This document shows, one piece after another, positions 1 through 10,128 of a stretch of 64,000 nt of DNA; the first letter of the stretch is position 1, and each line of letters begins with the position of its first letter. Position numbers and translations under genes: made by a program. Origin of the DNA: Porites lobata (lineage: Eukaryota > Cnidaria > Anthozoa > Scleractinia > Poritidae); the NCBI GenBank assembly GCA_942486035.1, contig CALNXK010000167.1, positions 822,501 through 886,500 of the forward strand, read 5' to 3'. The notes beneath the pieces are model-generated. The model searched no databases. It saw only the letters and a list, made by a program, of their open reading frames with translations, and was not told the origin of the DNA.

Positions 1-563
1 GAAGCGGACGAAAGGACGAAAAAAATTGTAATATACACTCCTGCAATAAGATTAAAAACTCTCCATTTCCAAACTGTAAGGCATAGTAAAAGTATGGAAA
101 CAAACCAGAGACTTGCTGAGGCATATAATGCACGTTTTGTTGTCATTAAATTCGGATACGTCATGTGATAGTGAAGAGCTAAAAGTCGATCAACGCTTAT
201 GGCTGTGATTGTTGCGAGGGAAACACCACAGAGAGAAACAGACATCGAGAATGTGGCCTTGACAATAAACCCACCAGTTAAATAACGAAGTTTCATGGCA
301 ATGTAAACAGGTTGGACAACAAGCCCAACAAGAAAATCTGTACTAGCGAGACTGCATAAGAAGATAGTAGACGGTACTGAACGAAGCGAAGGAGTTCTTA
401 AGATGGCGGCCAACACCAAAGCATTACCAGTGATGGATGTCAGCATCAGTGGAGCATTGAGGATGCAATTTATGACGACAACCGTTTCCAAGCTAGAAGT
501 GTTGTCCATTTTCAAGTTGTCGGATTTTGATTCATTCTTATCGACAAAGGAGTAGTTTAGCAT
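1..563 (-). CDS. R1: class A GPCR, type A, 5' part only (runs off left edge)
   Basis: The ATG lies at 561-563 and the frame stays open to base 1, giving about 187 codons of a receptor of roughly 316. The encoded part covers the N-terminal tail with N-glycosylation sequons, TM1 with its GN motif, TM2 with LASTD, TM3 with an intact DRL motif and LALHYH, TM4, and the start of TM5. It closely matches R3 and R7 and shows no disruption. It should act as a plasma-membrane G-protein-coupled receptor. The ligand is unknown. The missing C-terminal half prevents any statement on whether the gene is intact. Confidence 0.85.
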   Translation of the reverse strand, partial: MLNYSFVDKNESKSDNLKMDNTSSLETVVVINCILNAPLMLTSITGNALVLAAILRTPSLRSVPSTIFLCSLASTDFLVGLVVQPVYIAMKLRYLTGGFIVKATFSMSVSLCGVSLATITAISVDRLLALHYHMTYPNLMTTKRALYASASLWFVSILLLCLTVWKWRVFNLIAGVYITIFFVLSSA

Positions 564-951
564 CTTCGATTTCTTTCTTTTTTTTGGCTTTTCTTGTTGC
601 TTATCGCGTTTCTTTTACAAAAAGAAGCGGTGACTTCGTTGCTTTGTTCTAATTGTGTAACTGGCACCTGTTTGACTCTTTAAAAAGTCTTTATTAATGA
701 ATTCATCATGAAGGCTGAACTCTGTTTTCCATAAGTAAAATTTAGACCAATGGGGGGGTGGGGGGGGGGAAGTGTCCGTATTTAAGTAAAAAATACCCCC
801 TTTTTATGAAGAAAATACTAAAGATACAAAACAGGACGTCAAATGAAATCTCTCTAACTTTCAGAAAGCCATCATTCCGTAGACCATTCCATAAAACACT
901 CAAAAGTCGCATACCGTAAAGTTCCGAAAATAAGCCCTCCATGTATAAGCC
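564..951. other. 5' flank of R1
   Basis: This is the upstream flank shared by all type A loci. It has an A-rich leader just before the ATG, a run of G around 753-770, and the start of a region with repeated ATAAGCCC motifs. No convincing TATA box is seen. It ends at the 4-bp AGCC that flanks the inserted element beginning at 952. Confidence 0.5.
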
Positions 952-2330
952 AGAAGGCACAAGTGTAATAACTGGACCCAAGTGTAATAAAGTTCCCATC
1001 TGTAATAACATTTGGACCCAAGCATAATGAAAGTCCCATCCGAAATAATATCTTAAACCCAAGCGTAATAAAGGTCCTATCTGTAATAACATTTGGACCC
1101 AAGAGTAATAAAGGCCGTATTTGTAAAAGTTTTCTTCATACTCAAACCGGTAATATATCAACAACAAATTATAGCCAATAAGAGGTAAAAATTTTAAAAT
1201 CACGTGACCTGCAGAAACTAACTCCTGCCTTTTAATTTTGCCTTCGTGGCTTTCATGTCACTTTTAACTGAATTTTACACCTAATGGTTTGGCGAGTAAA
1301 GTATTAGCTAAACGGCACTGGCCATTGAAAAATATGGCCATTACCACTTAGAATTATTAACCGAAGAAATTCTTATCTTATCCTTATTCGTTCGATCATC
1401 GATTCAAGCCATATAATTTGAATTAAGCAACGGCATATGCTTGATTTGTTTAGCCTGACATTTTATATAAGTGAACGTGAATGACATATTTATTTGTTCT
1501 GGAGCGATGAATTTTTTGAAAAGCATGTTTCATAGCCAGTTATAAATTTGTCAAAACGTAAACCGAGAGGCATTGCTAGATTCGGTGGTATTTTTTTCCC
1601 TTCATGTTTTTCTGGTTCTGGTTGGTCACATGAGCCATGATGTCAGCCTTGTATTAAGATACACTGTTGTGAGCATGTCTCATATTATCTCAGCTGGGAC
1701 CAAAGGTCAACATATTAGACCTTTATGACCTTTATTACAATCATAATTTGTTAGATACCGCAATAGTCAAAAGCTTTGTACGCTTGATGAAAAAAAATAT
1801 ATATCTCCTATTGGAAAAACACCCTCCAACATTCTCAAAAACTTGAATTTTATAGATCTTTTAAACACGAGCATACCATTTCTAATGATCTAGATTTAAC
1901 AAGAGGAACAACCGAGAGAAAGGTATTAGTCAAATTACGAATTAGCAATCACAAATTGATGATAGAACAAGGTAGATACAATCAAATCTCTCGAGAAAAT
2001 AGATTCACTTTCTTTTTCACTGTTCTAAATACTCTACAATAAGGAATAATTTTTACCATAAAGTTCAATCTCTGATTCCAAATATTACCCAATTACACGT
2101 CAACGATCTGATCAATGAACTGATGAACTCCTCAAATTACTATATTTATACCACTACCTGAGAAATTTCTGCCATTTTTTTTCTCTAAGAGCAGTGGTAT
2201 TTCAGCTTAATTTAAAATACCTACATGTGAAAATTACAAACCTTTCGTGGGTAGTAATATAAACAAACAACAGCATGATATGTACGTGATATTTGGCCTA
2301 AATACCACTCGTGATATTTCAAAATTGTCT

Positions 2331-2363
<33 letters not shown>

Positions 2364-2412
2364 CGTATAACCATTTTGAAATATATTAAATATATTTCAG
2401 CTTGCTTTTATT

Positions 2413-2554
2413 TCCGTGACAAATTGTTAGCAAAGTTAATTAATTGCAATAAGATGAAATTTTAGTTTTTCTGTTTTTTTTTTTCCGTGACAAATTGTTA
2501 GCAAAGTTAATTAATTGCAATAATATGAAATTTTAGTTTTTCTGTTTTTTTTTT
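2413..2554. repeat. 71-bp tandem duplication, two copies
   Basis: A unit beginning TCCGTGACAAATTG occurs at 2413 and again at 2484, each ending in a T-run. The paralogous position near 31,327 has one copy only, so the duplication postdates the spacer duplication. Confidence 0.85.
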
Positions 2555-2630
2555 CTCTTAAAGTAGCTTTTGCAATACTATATGTACATTTATGGTCATG
2601 CAAATAAAGCTTGTTGTTGTTGTTACACTT
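2555..2630 (+). repeat. Retroposon-like 3' tail
   Basis: The stretch ends in GCAAATAAAGC followed by GTT repeats, a typical 3' end of a LINE- or SINE-type retroposon with an AATAAA signal and a microsatellite tail. The same tail is at about 31,400-31,470. A reverse-complement relative lies near 10,245-10,310. No coding part is attached. Confidence 0.45.
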
Positions 2631-2747
2631 GGATCCAAATGTTATTACAGATAGGACCTTTATTAAGCTTGGGTTCAAAATGTTATTACGGATGGGACTT
2701 TTATTACACTTGGGTCCAGTTATTACACTTGTGCCTTCAACAAGTGT

Positions 2748-3040
2748 AGCCCCTCCAAAAATAAGCCCCCCAAACCGGTAACGCAAAAAACCCTCCGTTA
2801 AATCGCCCCTCCAAATATAAGTCCTCCGGTAGCTTGTGCTCGGAAAATTGCCCTCAAACACAAAGTAAAACGAAGCAAAAGCGGTAAATTTACTTCCAAC
2901 TATAAAACTAACCCAATCGATTTTGAAACGCAAATTTCCTTCCGTAGATAAGCCCCTCCGAATATAAGCCCGTCCAAAAATATGCCTCTCAAAAAGGGCC
3001 TTTGAAAAATATAAGCCCCGGGGCTTATTTTCGTCGGTAT
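2748..3040. repeat. ATAAGCCCC-rich block
   Basis: The block is built of imperfect repeats of ATAAGCCCCTCC with intervening unique sequence, ending in a GCCCCGGGGC palindrome near 3015-3025. It is repeated upstream of R2 (about 6740-7045), at about 31,631-31,915 and upstream of R7 (about 35,740-36,050). The ORFs across it have repetitive, implausible translations. Confidence 0.6.
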
Positions 3041-4072
3041 TTATGATTACTTATTCAAAAACGGTTCTCTGCATGACTCGTCTGATGCCAGAATAGGCTG
3101 AAACTGATGTCTAAAATCCATCCTATCCTGTGTATTGTAGCGCTGGAAACATCGACATGCTGGCACCTAAGTTTTAAAGCTTCAAAAGTGACTTTTTTAT
3201 CGCATTTCCGGCCCGACGGGCAAGAAATATATGTTGTCTTTTTCTAATCATTAAGTTAAAAAAGAAATAGGTAGTGTGTAACAAAAAGGTCCTCAGTGAA
3301 AATTATCGTTCATAACGTTTTAACTGAAATTGTGAGAAAATATCAAAGATCAAATTGAATGGAATTATGCCGTTTAGTAAATATATTAAATATGCACGGT
3401 CTTTCAACCTTTCGACTTGTTTCCAAATTGGCTTGATCTTTTGCAACAGAAACTTAGAAACGTTTCCAGTCCTATTTAGACCTAAACAGAACTTAATAAC
3501 AGCACTGCAAACTGACATTATTTATGGATACGTCGTACATACATACCTTGCCATTCTCAGACGGAAGCTACAAGGAAACTAATCAAACGCTGCAAGCTCT
3601 GGAAATTTACCAACGCGAACAACCTACTGAGTGTTAATGACATTCGTCCGCCCAGGGGTATGCAAGTGTAATTATTTTAGTCCGGACATGTGGCGTATTT
3701 AGGGTCTATCAAGACAATGATTCCGGTGTCCCTTTACCCCCCACCCCCCACTTTCTCCCTCTTTTGTAAATGCACCCAACAGACTTTGTTAAAATTCGAA
3801 ATTCTACAATTATACTTTAAAAATTATAATTTTGCGACTGTAAGGGTCTATGTACTAGCAAGCTTTAGCAAAAGCGTTTTTGAGGGACGCGCGTCAACCA
3901 GAAGTGGACTTCTTGCATTTTTGGGCAGTGGCTTTACGCAGATGTTCGGGCAAATCGTCTGTTTATGAGACATTATGTAGAAATAAAAATCTGCTAGCGT
4001 TAAGACATACTAAAAGGCCTCATTTCTTGTTAACGTGTGTCGCTTAAGAAACTCGTTTGTTTGAAGGTGATG

Positions 4073-4234
4073 TTACACGAAGCAATTAGCAACAAAGATT
4101 TTTAGCACAACACAGCGTTGCAACATTGTTGCGACATTGTTTCGAATAGTTACAACATTGTTCCAACATTGTAACGCTGTGTTCCGCTGAAAATCGTCTT
4201 TGCTAATTGTCCCGTGTAATATCATCTTAAGCTC
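4073..4234. mobile_element. Foldback MITE, about 160 bp
   Basis: The sequence is a long imperfect palindrome. Its arms contain GATTTTTAGC, CAACACAGCGTTGCAAC and, at the outer end, GTTACACG paired with CGTGTAATATC. Other copies are at about 8,128-8,275, 32,997-33,155 and 37,113-37,271, with a shortened copy at 13,370-13,487. No ORF of its own is credible. Confidence 0.75.
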
Positions 4235-4912
4235 CCCAATTTGCAACTGCGAGAAAGGGTGAAAATTATTGGATTTGTCAAACACAGTTCAACCAAGGTT
4301 GGATCTCTGTTCCTCCACATCAACGAAAACTCCCTCTATCACCCCGGGAAAATTGGGATGGACGGAGATAAAAAATAAGACCGTCATAGTTATGAAGTTA
4401 CCTTTAGCAGTTGAAAAAGGAACCTTTAAAAAGTATTTTAAGGTTAGTTCCGGAAAGCTCAAAACAGTGTAGAAGTTTTAAAACGAGAACTAGGGAGCAA
4501 GTTTGAGCAAATAGTAACAAAAATTATCCAATTTATGGTAACTTAAAATTTGCCCGATTGATCTCGTGCTTAGCTAATCAAAATGGCAGGTGAAAAACGT
4601 TTATTGGTTCAGTTGTTATCTTATAATAGCACTTAATATATATTTGTATCACACAGGGCAATTCTCCTGGTAATTTTTACCTTTCCCTTGTTTAAGCGTT
4701 GATGAATAGTAATCGGGGATTTTGAAAATGAATATTGCTAGTAACATTAAAATGGGTCATCACCTAGCGCTAAGCACACTCTGTTTTCAAGTATTCTTAA
4801 CGTTAACTGCTCCTTCCCCCCATATGCAATAATCTTGCAAATTGAAGCAGACTTTTGCTTAATAAGAACGTGAAGCAATAATGCGTATAAATGGCCGCTT
4901 AATCAAGCCACA

Positions 4913-4920
4913 TGACGTCA
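4913..4920. promoter_or_regulatory. Perfect CRE-type palindrome TGACGTCA in spacer
   Basis: TGACGTCA sits in the context CCACATGACGTCACAATCC with TATAAATGG about 25-30 bp away. The same site is kept at 8972-8979, 14217-14224, 23988-23995, 33851-33858 and 37997-38004. It lies near the 3' end of the next receptor and several kilobases upstream of the previous one, so any target promoter is uncertain. Confidence 0.35.
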
Positions 4921-5423
4921 CAATCCTTGCTTTAACCAACTCTCTTTAATAAATTACAGAAAGTTAAAAATGCGGTAGTATGATATAAGTTTAGAGGCGC
5001 TTTCCAAAAAAAAAAACAATAGTGATAAATTATTAGGGTGGTAGAGAAAAGTTATATTTTACGTATTTTACAAAGGAAAGACTTCTCAGTCAGGGGCACC
5101 CGACTAGAGTATAGTTCAAAACCACTTGAATACGAATGCAAGTTATAATATTTGGATTAGACATGTGGCGGATTCAGGTCTATCAAGACAAAGATTTCAG
5201 GGTCCGTCTCCCTTCCTCTAATGGTAAATAGATAAACTTTGTTAAAATTCGGACTCTCTACGGTCTATGTTCTTGTGGAAAAGGATCAATGATATTGTGT
5301 AACTACAAGGAAGGCTGAAATTATGATTTGTCAGACACAATTCAATTAAAATTTCGAGTAAAGTTTAGGCAAAGTTTAAGAAAGTTTGCATAGCGCGGTG
5401 AATGTTTCTTTACAAATACAAGT

Positions 5424-6359
5424 TTAAACTTCAAGCTCGTTAGCTACTTCCGTTTGTTTACACATCATTTTTCGGACCAACTTTACAGCTGATGTTCGGA
5501 TTTCACGATTACACCAACAGTGCAAAAATGGATTTACGGACGAGTTCAGGAACACAACAGTCTCTGCAAACGACCAATTTTCCTCTAAGCCTAAAACTGA
5601 GGTTGCATGTAGCAATGAATAAGATAGATAAGGTAAGTAACAAAATATCATGCAGATGAAATATATAAAAGTCTTTAAAGCACGTTTCTTTGATATTATC
5701 ACCTTATTACTATCTGGGATATTTACACTAATATTAAAACTGTCCACAGCTTGTTGATGAGCGTGAATCTGGATGTGATGGTGACGAACAATGAAATAAA
5801 TTTTGATGTAAGAAGCGGACGAAAGGACAAAACAAATTGTAATATACACTCCTACAAAAAGATTAAAAACTCTCCATTTCCAAACTGTAAGGCATGGTAA
5901 AAGTATGGAAACAAACCAGAGACTTGCTGAGGCATATAATGCTCGTTTTGTTGTCATTAAATTCGGATACGTCATGTGATAGTGAAGAGCTAAAAGTCGA
6001 CCTACGCTTATGGCTGTGATTGTTGCCAGGGAAACACCACAGAGACAAGCAGACATCGAGACTATGGCTTTGAAAATAAACTCACCAGTTAAATGGCAAA
6101 GTTCTATGGCAATGTAAACAGGTTGGACAACAAGCCCAACAAGAAAATCTGTACTAGCGAGACTACATAGGAAGACAGTAGACGGTACTGAACGAAGCGA
6201 AGGAGTTCTCAAGATGGCGGCCAACACCAAAGCATTACCAGTGATGGATGTCAGCATCAGTGGAGCATTGAGGATGCAATTTATGACGACAGCAGTTTCT
6301 AAGCTAGAACTGTTGTCGGATTTTGATTCATTCTTATCGACAAAGGAGTAGTTTAACAT
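5424..6359 (-). CDS. R2: class A GPCR, type A, motif-degenerate
   Basis: A complete intronless ORF of 311 codons with seven hydrophobic segments. It begins MLNYSFVDKNES and has the TM1 GN motif, TM2 LASTD, TM6 CYLP and a short basic C-terminal tail. Compared with R3 and R7 it lacks five residues after residue 16. Two signature positions are altered. The TM3 DRL reads GRL (residue 120) and the TM7 NPFLY reads NPFLH (residue 280). Both residues take part in activation and G-protein coupling in class A receptors, so this copy may be signalling-impaired or on its way to becoming a pseudogene although its frame is open. It should be a plasma-membrane receptor; the ligand is unknown. Confidence 0.85.
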   Translation of the reverse strand: MLNYSFVDKNESKSDNSSSLETAVVINCILNAPLMLTSITGNALVLAAILRTPSLRSVPSTVFLCSLASTDFLVGLVVQPVYIAIELCHLTGEFIFKAIVSMSACLCGVSLATITAISVGRLLALHYHMTYPNLMTTKRALYASASLWFVSILLPCLTVWKWRVFNLFVGVYITICFVLSSASYIKIYFIVRHHHIQIHAHQQAVDSFNISVNIPDSNKVIISKKRALKTFIYFICMIFCYLPYLSYSLLHATSVLGLEENWSFAETVVFLNSSVNPFLHCWCNREIRTSAVKLVRKMMCKQTEVANELEV

Positions 6360-7045
6360 CTTCGATTTCTTTCTTTTTTTTGGCTTTTGTTGTTGCTCGT
6401 GGCGTTTCTTTTACAAACTTAGAAGCGGTGACTTGGCAGCTTTTAATTCGTTGCTTTGTTCTAATTGTGTAACTGGCACCTGTTTTACTCTTTAAAAAGT
6501 CGTTATTGATGAATTCATCACGAAGGCTGAACTCTGTATTCCATAAGTAAAATTTAGACCAAGGGGGGGGGGGGGGGGAAGGGTCCGTATTTAAGTCAAA
6601 AATACCCCCTTTTGATGAAGAAAATACTAAAGATACAAAACCGGACGTCAAATGAAATCTCTCTAACTTTCAGAAAGCCATCATTCCGTAGACTATTCCA
6701 TAAAACACTCAAAAGCCGCATACCGTAAAATTTCAAAAATAAGCCCGTCCATGTATAAGCCCCCCCAAAAATAAGCCCCCCAAACCGGTAACGCCAAAAA
6801 CCCTCTGTTAAATCGCCCCTCCAAATATAAGCCCCCGGGGTCTTGTGCTCGGAAAATTGCCCTCAAATACAGAGGAAAACAAAGCAAAAACGGTAAATTT
6901 ACTTCCAACTATAAGGCTAGCCCAATGGATTTTGAAACGTAAATTTCCTGCCGTAGTTAACCCCCTTCGAATATAAGCCCGTCCAAAAATAAGCCTCTCA
7001 AAAAGGGCCTTTGAAAAGTATAAGCCCCGGGGCTTATTTTCGGCG
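6360..7045. other. 5' flank of R2 with empty AGCC site
   Basis: Type A upstream flank. It has a G-run near 6563-6578, then the ATAAGCCCC block. At 6758-6761 it has a single AGCC where copies of the 1.8-kb element are inserted upstream of R1 and R6, so it documents the pre-insertion state. No gene is seen. Confidence 0.6.
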
Positions 7046-9228
7046 GTATTTATGATTACTTATTCAAAAACTGTTCTCTACATGACTCGTCTGATGCCAG
7101 AATAGGCTGAAACTGAGGTCTAAAATCCATCCTATCCTGTGTATTGAAGTGCTGGAAACATCGACATGCTGTCACCTAAGTTTTAAAGCTTCAAACGCGA
7201 CTTTTTTATTGCATTTCAGGCCCGACGGGCAAGCCATATTTGTTGTATTTTTCTAATCATTAAGTTAAGAAAGAAATAAGAAGTGTGTAACAAAAAGTTC
7301 CCCAGTAAAAAATATCGTTCATAACGTTTTAACTGAAATTGTGAGAAAATATCAAAGATCAAATCGAATGGAATTATGCCGTTTAGTAAATATATTAAAT
7401 ATGCACGGTCTTTCAACCTTTTGACTTGATTCCAAATTGGCTTGATCTTTTGCAACAGAAACTTAGAAACGTTTTCAGTCCCATTTAGACCTAAACAGAA
7501 CTTAAAAACAGCATTGCAAACTGACATTATTTATGGATACGTCGTACATACATACCTGGCCATTCTTAGACGGAAGCTAGACGGAAACTAATCAAACACT
7601 GCAAGCTCTGGAAATTTACCAACGCGAACAACCTACTGGGTGTTAATGAAATTCGTCCGCTCAGGAAGTATGCAAGTGTAATTATTTCAGTCCGGACATG
7701 TGGCGTATTTAGGGTCTATCAAGACAAAGATTCCGGTGTCCCCCTACCCCTCCCCCCTCCCCCCCACCTTGCTCCCTCTTTTGGTAAATGCCCTTAACAG
7801 ACTTTGTTAAAATTCGGAATTCTACGATTATACTTTAAAATTATAATTTTATGACTTCTCCACGTATCACGATGGTATGTGTCTATGTACTTGCGAAAAA
7901 GGATAAATAATGATAGCAAGCTTAAGCAAAGGCGTTTTTGAGCGACGCGCGTCAACCAGAAGTTGACTTTTTGCATTTTGGGCAGTGGTTTTACGCAGAT
8001 GTTCGGGCAAATCGTCTGTTTATGAGACATTATATAGCCATATAAATTTGCTAGCGTAACGACATAATACTAAAAGGCCTCATTTCTGGTTGAGGTGCCT
8101 CGCTTAAAAAACGCGTTTGCTTAAAGGTGGTGTTACACGAAACAATTCGCAACGAAGATTTTTAGCGCAACACAGCGTTGCGACATTGTTTCGAATAGTT
8201 GCAACGTTGTTCCAACACCACAACGCTGTGTTGCGCTAAAAATCGTGGTTGCGAATCGTCCCGTGTAATATCATCTTAAGGTCCCTAATTTGTAACTGCG
8301 AGGAAGGGTGAAAATTATTGGATTTGTCAAACACAGTTCAACAAAGGTTGGATCTCTGTTCCTCCACATTAACGAAAACTCCCTTTATCACCCAGAGGAA
8401 ATTTGGATGGAGGGAGATAAAAAATAAGACCGTCATAGTTATGAATTTACCTTTAACAGTCGAAAAAAGAACCTGAAAAAATTATTTGAAGATTAGTTCC
8501 GGAAAGCTCAAAACAGTGTAGAAGTTTAAAAACGAGAACTGGTGAGCAAGTTTCAGCAAATAGTAACAAAAAATATCCAATTTATGGTAACGTAAAATTT
8601 GCCATTGATCTCATGCTTAGCTAATCAAAATGGCAGGTGAAAAACGTTTATTGGTTCAGTTGTTATCTTATAATAGCACTTGATATATATTTGTATCACA
8701 CAGGGCAATTCTCCAGGTAATTTTTACCTTTCACTTGTTTAAGCGTTGATGAATAGTAATCAGGGATTTTGAAAATGAATATATAACTTGCCAGTAACAT
8801 TAAAATGGGTCATCACCTAGCGCTAAGAACCTGCTGTTTTCAAGTACTCTTAACGTTAACTGCTCCTTCCCCCCTCCCCCATATGCCATAATCTTGCAAA
8901 TTGAAGCAGACTTGTGCTTAATAAGAACGTGAAGCAATAATGCGTATAAATGGCCGCTTAATCAAGCCACATGACGTCACAATCCTTGCTTTAACCAAAT
9001 CTCTTTAATAAATTACAGAAAGTTAAAAATGCGGTAATATGATATAAGTTTAGAGGCGCTTTCCAAAAAAAATAGCAAATAACAAAAATAACAATACTGA
9101 TAAATTATTAGGGTGGCAGAGAAAAGTTATATTTTACGCATTTTACAAAGGAAAGACTTCTCAATCATGGGCACCCAACTAGAGTATAGTTGAAAACCAC
9201 TTGAATACAAATGCAAGTTACAATTATT
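7045..9228. repeat. Array spacer block, copy 2
   Basis: Homologous to 3040-5130, with a C-rich run near 7740-7770, a foldback MITE at about 8128-8275 and TGACGTCA at 8972-8979. It stops at about 9228, where the paralogous sequence is replaced by the triplet-repeat region. No gene is seen. Confidence 0.65.
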
Positions 9229-10128
9229 TGAGAAGTGTGGTAGGGATGTTTTACGCCTCTTTTTTGCGCAGGAATCTCATTAGCGCGCGCAGGAATACAT
9301 TAACTAGGTGACGTCATAGGCTATTGTCTTGATCTCATGAATTAAATGCTGTGGTATCTCATTAACTTGCGGAGGAATCTCATTAAGTATATCCAGTTTG
9401 ACGGGTTTATCAATGATGTCATGTTCTATTTTTATCTTGTGGCGGCCATGGTTGGTATAACCGGTTTGACAGGTTTAGTTATTTTCGGAAGATGATGTCA
9501 TGAATGAGGAGGAGGAGGAGGAAAAACAATAGAAATGAGGAGGAGGAGGAGGAGGAAAAACAATCGAATGAGGAGGAGGAGGAGGAGGAGGATGAGGAGG
9601 AGGAGGGAAAAACAATAGAAATGAGGAGGAGAAGGAGGAGGAGGAAAGAAAACATTAGAGATGTGGTGGCGGTGGTGGTGGTGGTGGTGGTGGTGGAAGG
9701 AAACAATAGAAATGTGGTGGCGGTGGTGGTGGTGGAGGGAAAACAATAGAAATGTGGCGGTGGTGGTGGTAGAGGAAAAACAATAGAGATGTGGTGGTGG
9801 TGGTGGAGGGAAAACAATAGAAATGTGGCGGTGGTGGAGGGAAAACAATAAAAATGTGGTGGCGGTGGTGGTGGTGGTGGTGGAGGGAAAACAATAGAAA
9901 TGTGGCGGTGGTGGTGTTGGTGGTGGAGGGAAAACAATAAAAATGTGATGGCCTTATTTTTATGATAAAACTGTATACCACCGCCACCACATTTCCATTG
10001 TTTTCCCTCCTCCTCCTCCTCCTCCTCCTCCTCCTCCTCCTCCTCATTTCTATTGTTTTTCCTCCTCCTCCTTCTCCTCATTTCTATTGTTTTTCGTCCT
10101 CCTCCTCCTCCTCATTCATGACAAGTTA
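9229..10128. repeat. Inverted GGA/GGT triplet-repeat region (possible Polinton-like remnant)
   Basis: From about 9503 to 9950 runs of AGG and GGT triplets alternate with the spacer AACAATAGAAATG. From about 9975 to 10,120 the same pattern runs in reverse complement, so the region can fold back. The same spacer and CCA/CCT runs occur inside both Polinton-like elements (about 44,830-44,960 and 57,412-57,540). The left part (9229-9480) contains GGTGACGTCATAGGCTAT, close to a segment of the Polinton terminal repeat near 58,490. The repetitive ORFs on both strands are low-complexity translations and not genes. Confidence 0.6.

Larger units (their letters stand above)
952..2747. mobile_element. 1.8-kb non-autonomous element with inverted minisatellite ends (copy 1)
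   Basis: Both ends carry inverted copies of AGGCACAAGTGTAATAACTG followed by tandem units of about 40 bp that include the motif ACCCAAG. Unit starts on the left are near 976, 1016, 1057 and 1097. The right end carries the same units in reverse orientation between about 2625 and 2740. AGCC flanks both sides (948-951 and 2748-2751), while the same spacer upstream of R2 (6758-6761) and R7 (35760-35763) has a single AGCC and no element. No transposase ORF is visible. Short ORFs over the ends are translations of the minisatellite. Superfamily is undetermined. Confidence 0.75.
3040..5130. repeat. Array spacer block, copy 1
   Basis: This 2.1-kb non-coding spacer recurs at about 7,045-9,228, 12,520-14,400, 31,915-34,090 and 36,050-38,180, between receptor genes each time. 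It includes a pyrimidine run, a foldback MITE at 4073-4234, a conserved TGACGTCA site, and half of the CAGGGGCACCC element at its right end. A 71-codon ORF on the minus strand near 3303-3518 stays open in all five copies, but an ORF on the opposite strand does too, and neither resembles a known protein, so I do not call it a gene. Confidence 0.7.

Noticed and set aside
742..1203. 153-codon ORF with repeated WVQMLLQ segments
   Set aside because: It reads the 40-bp terminal minisatellite of a mobile element. Copies at 18,995 and 26,181 arise in the same way.
3303..3518. 71-codon minus-strand ORF kept open in five spacer copies (MSVC... start)
   Set aside because: The opposite strand is open too, no known protein is recalled, and the copies are young duplicates, so openness is weak evidence. 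A codon-substitution test between copies would be needed.
4073..4285. 70-codon ORF containing repeated NNVVTIRNNVATM
   Set aside because: Derived from the foldback MITE, and its palindrome explains the internal repetition.
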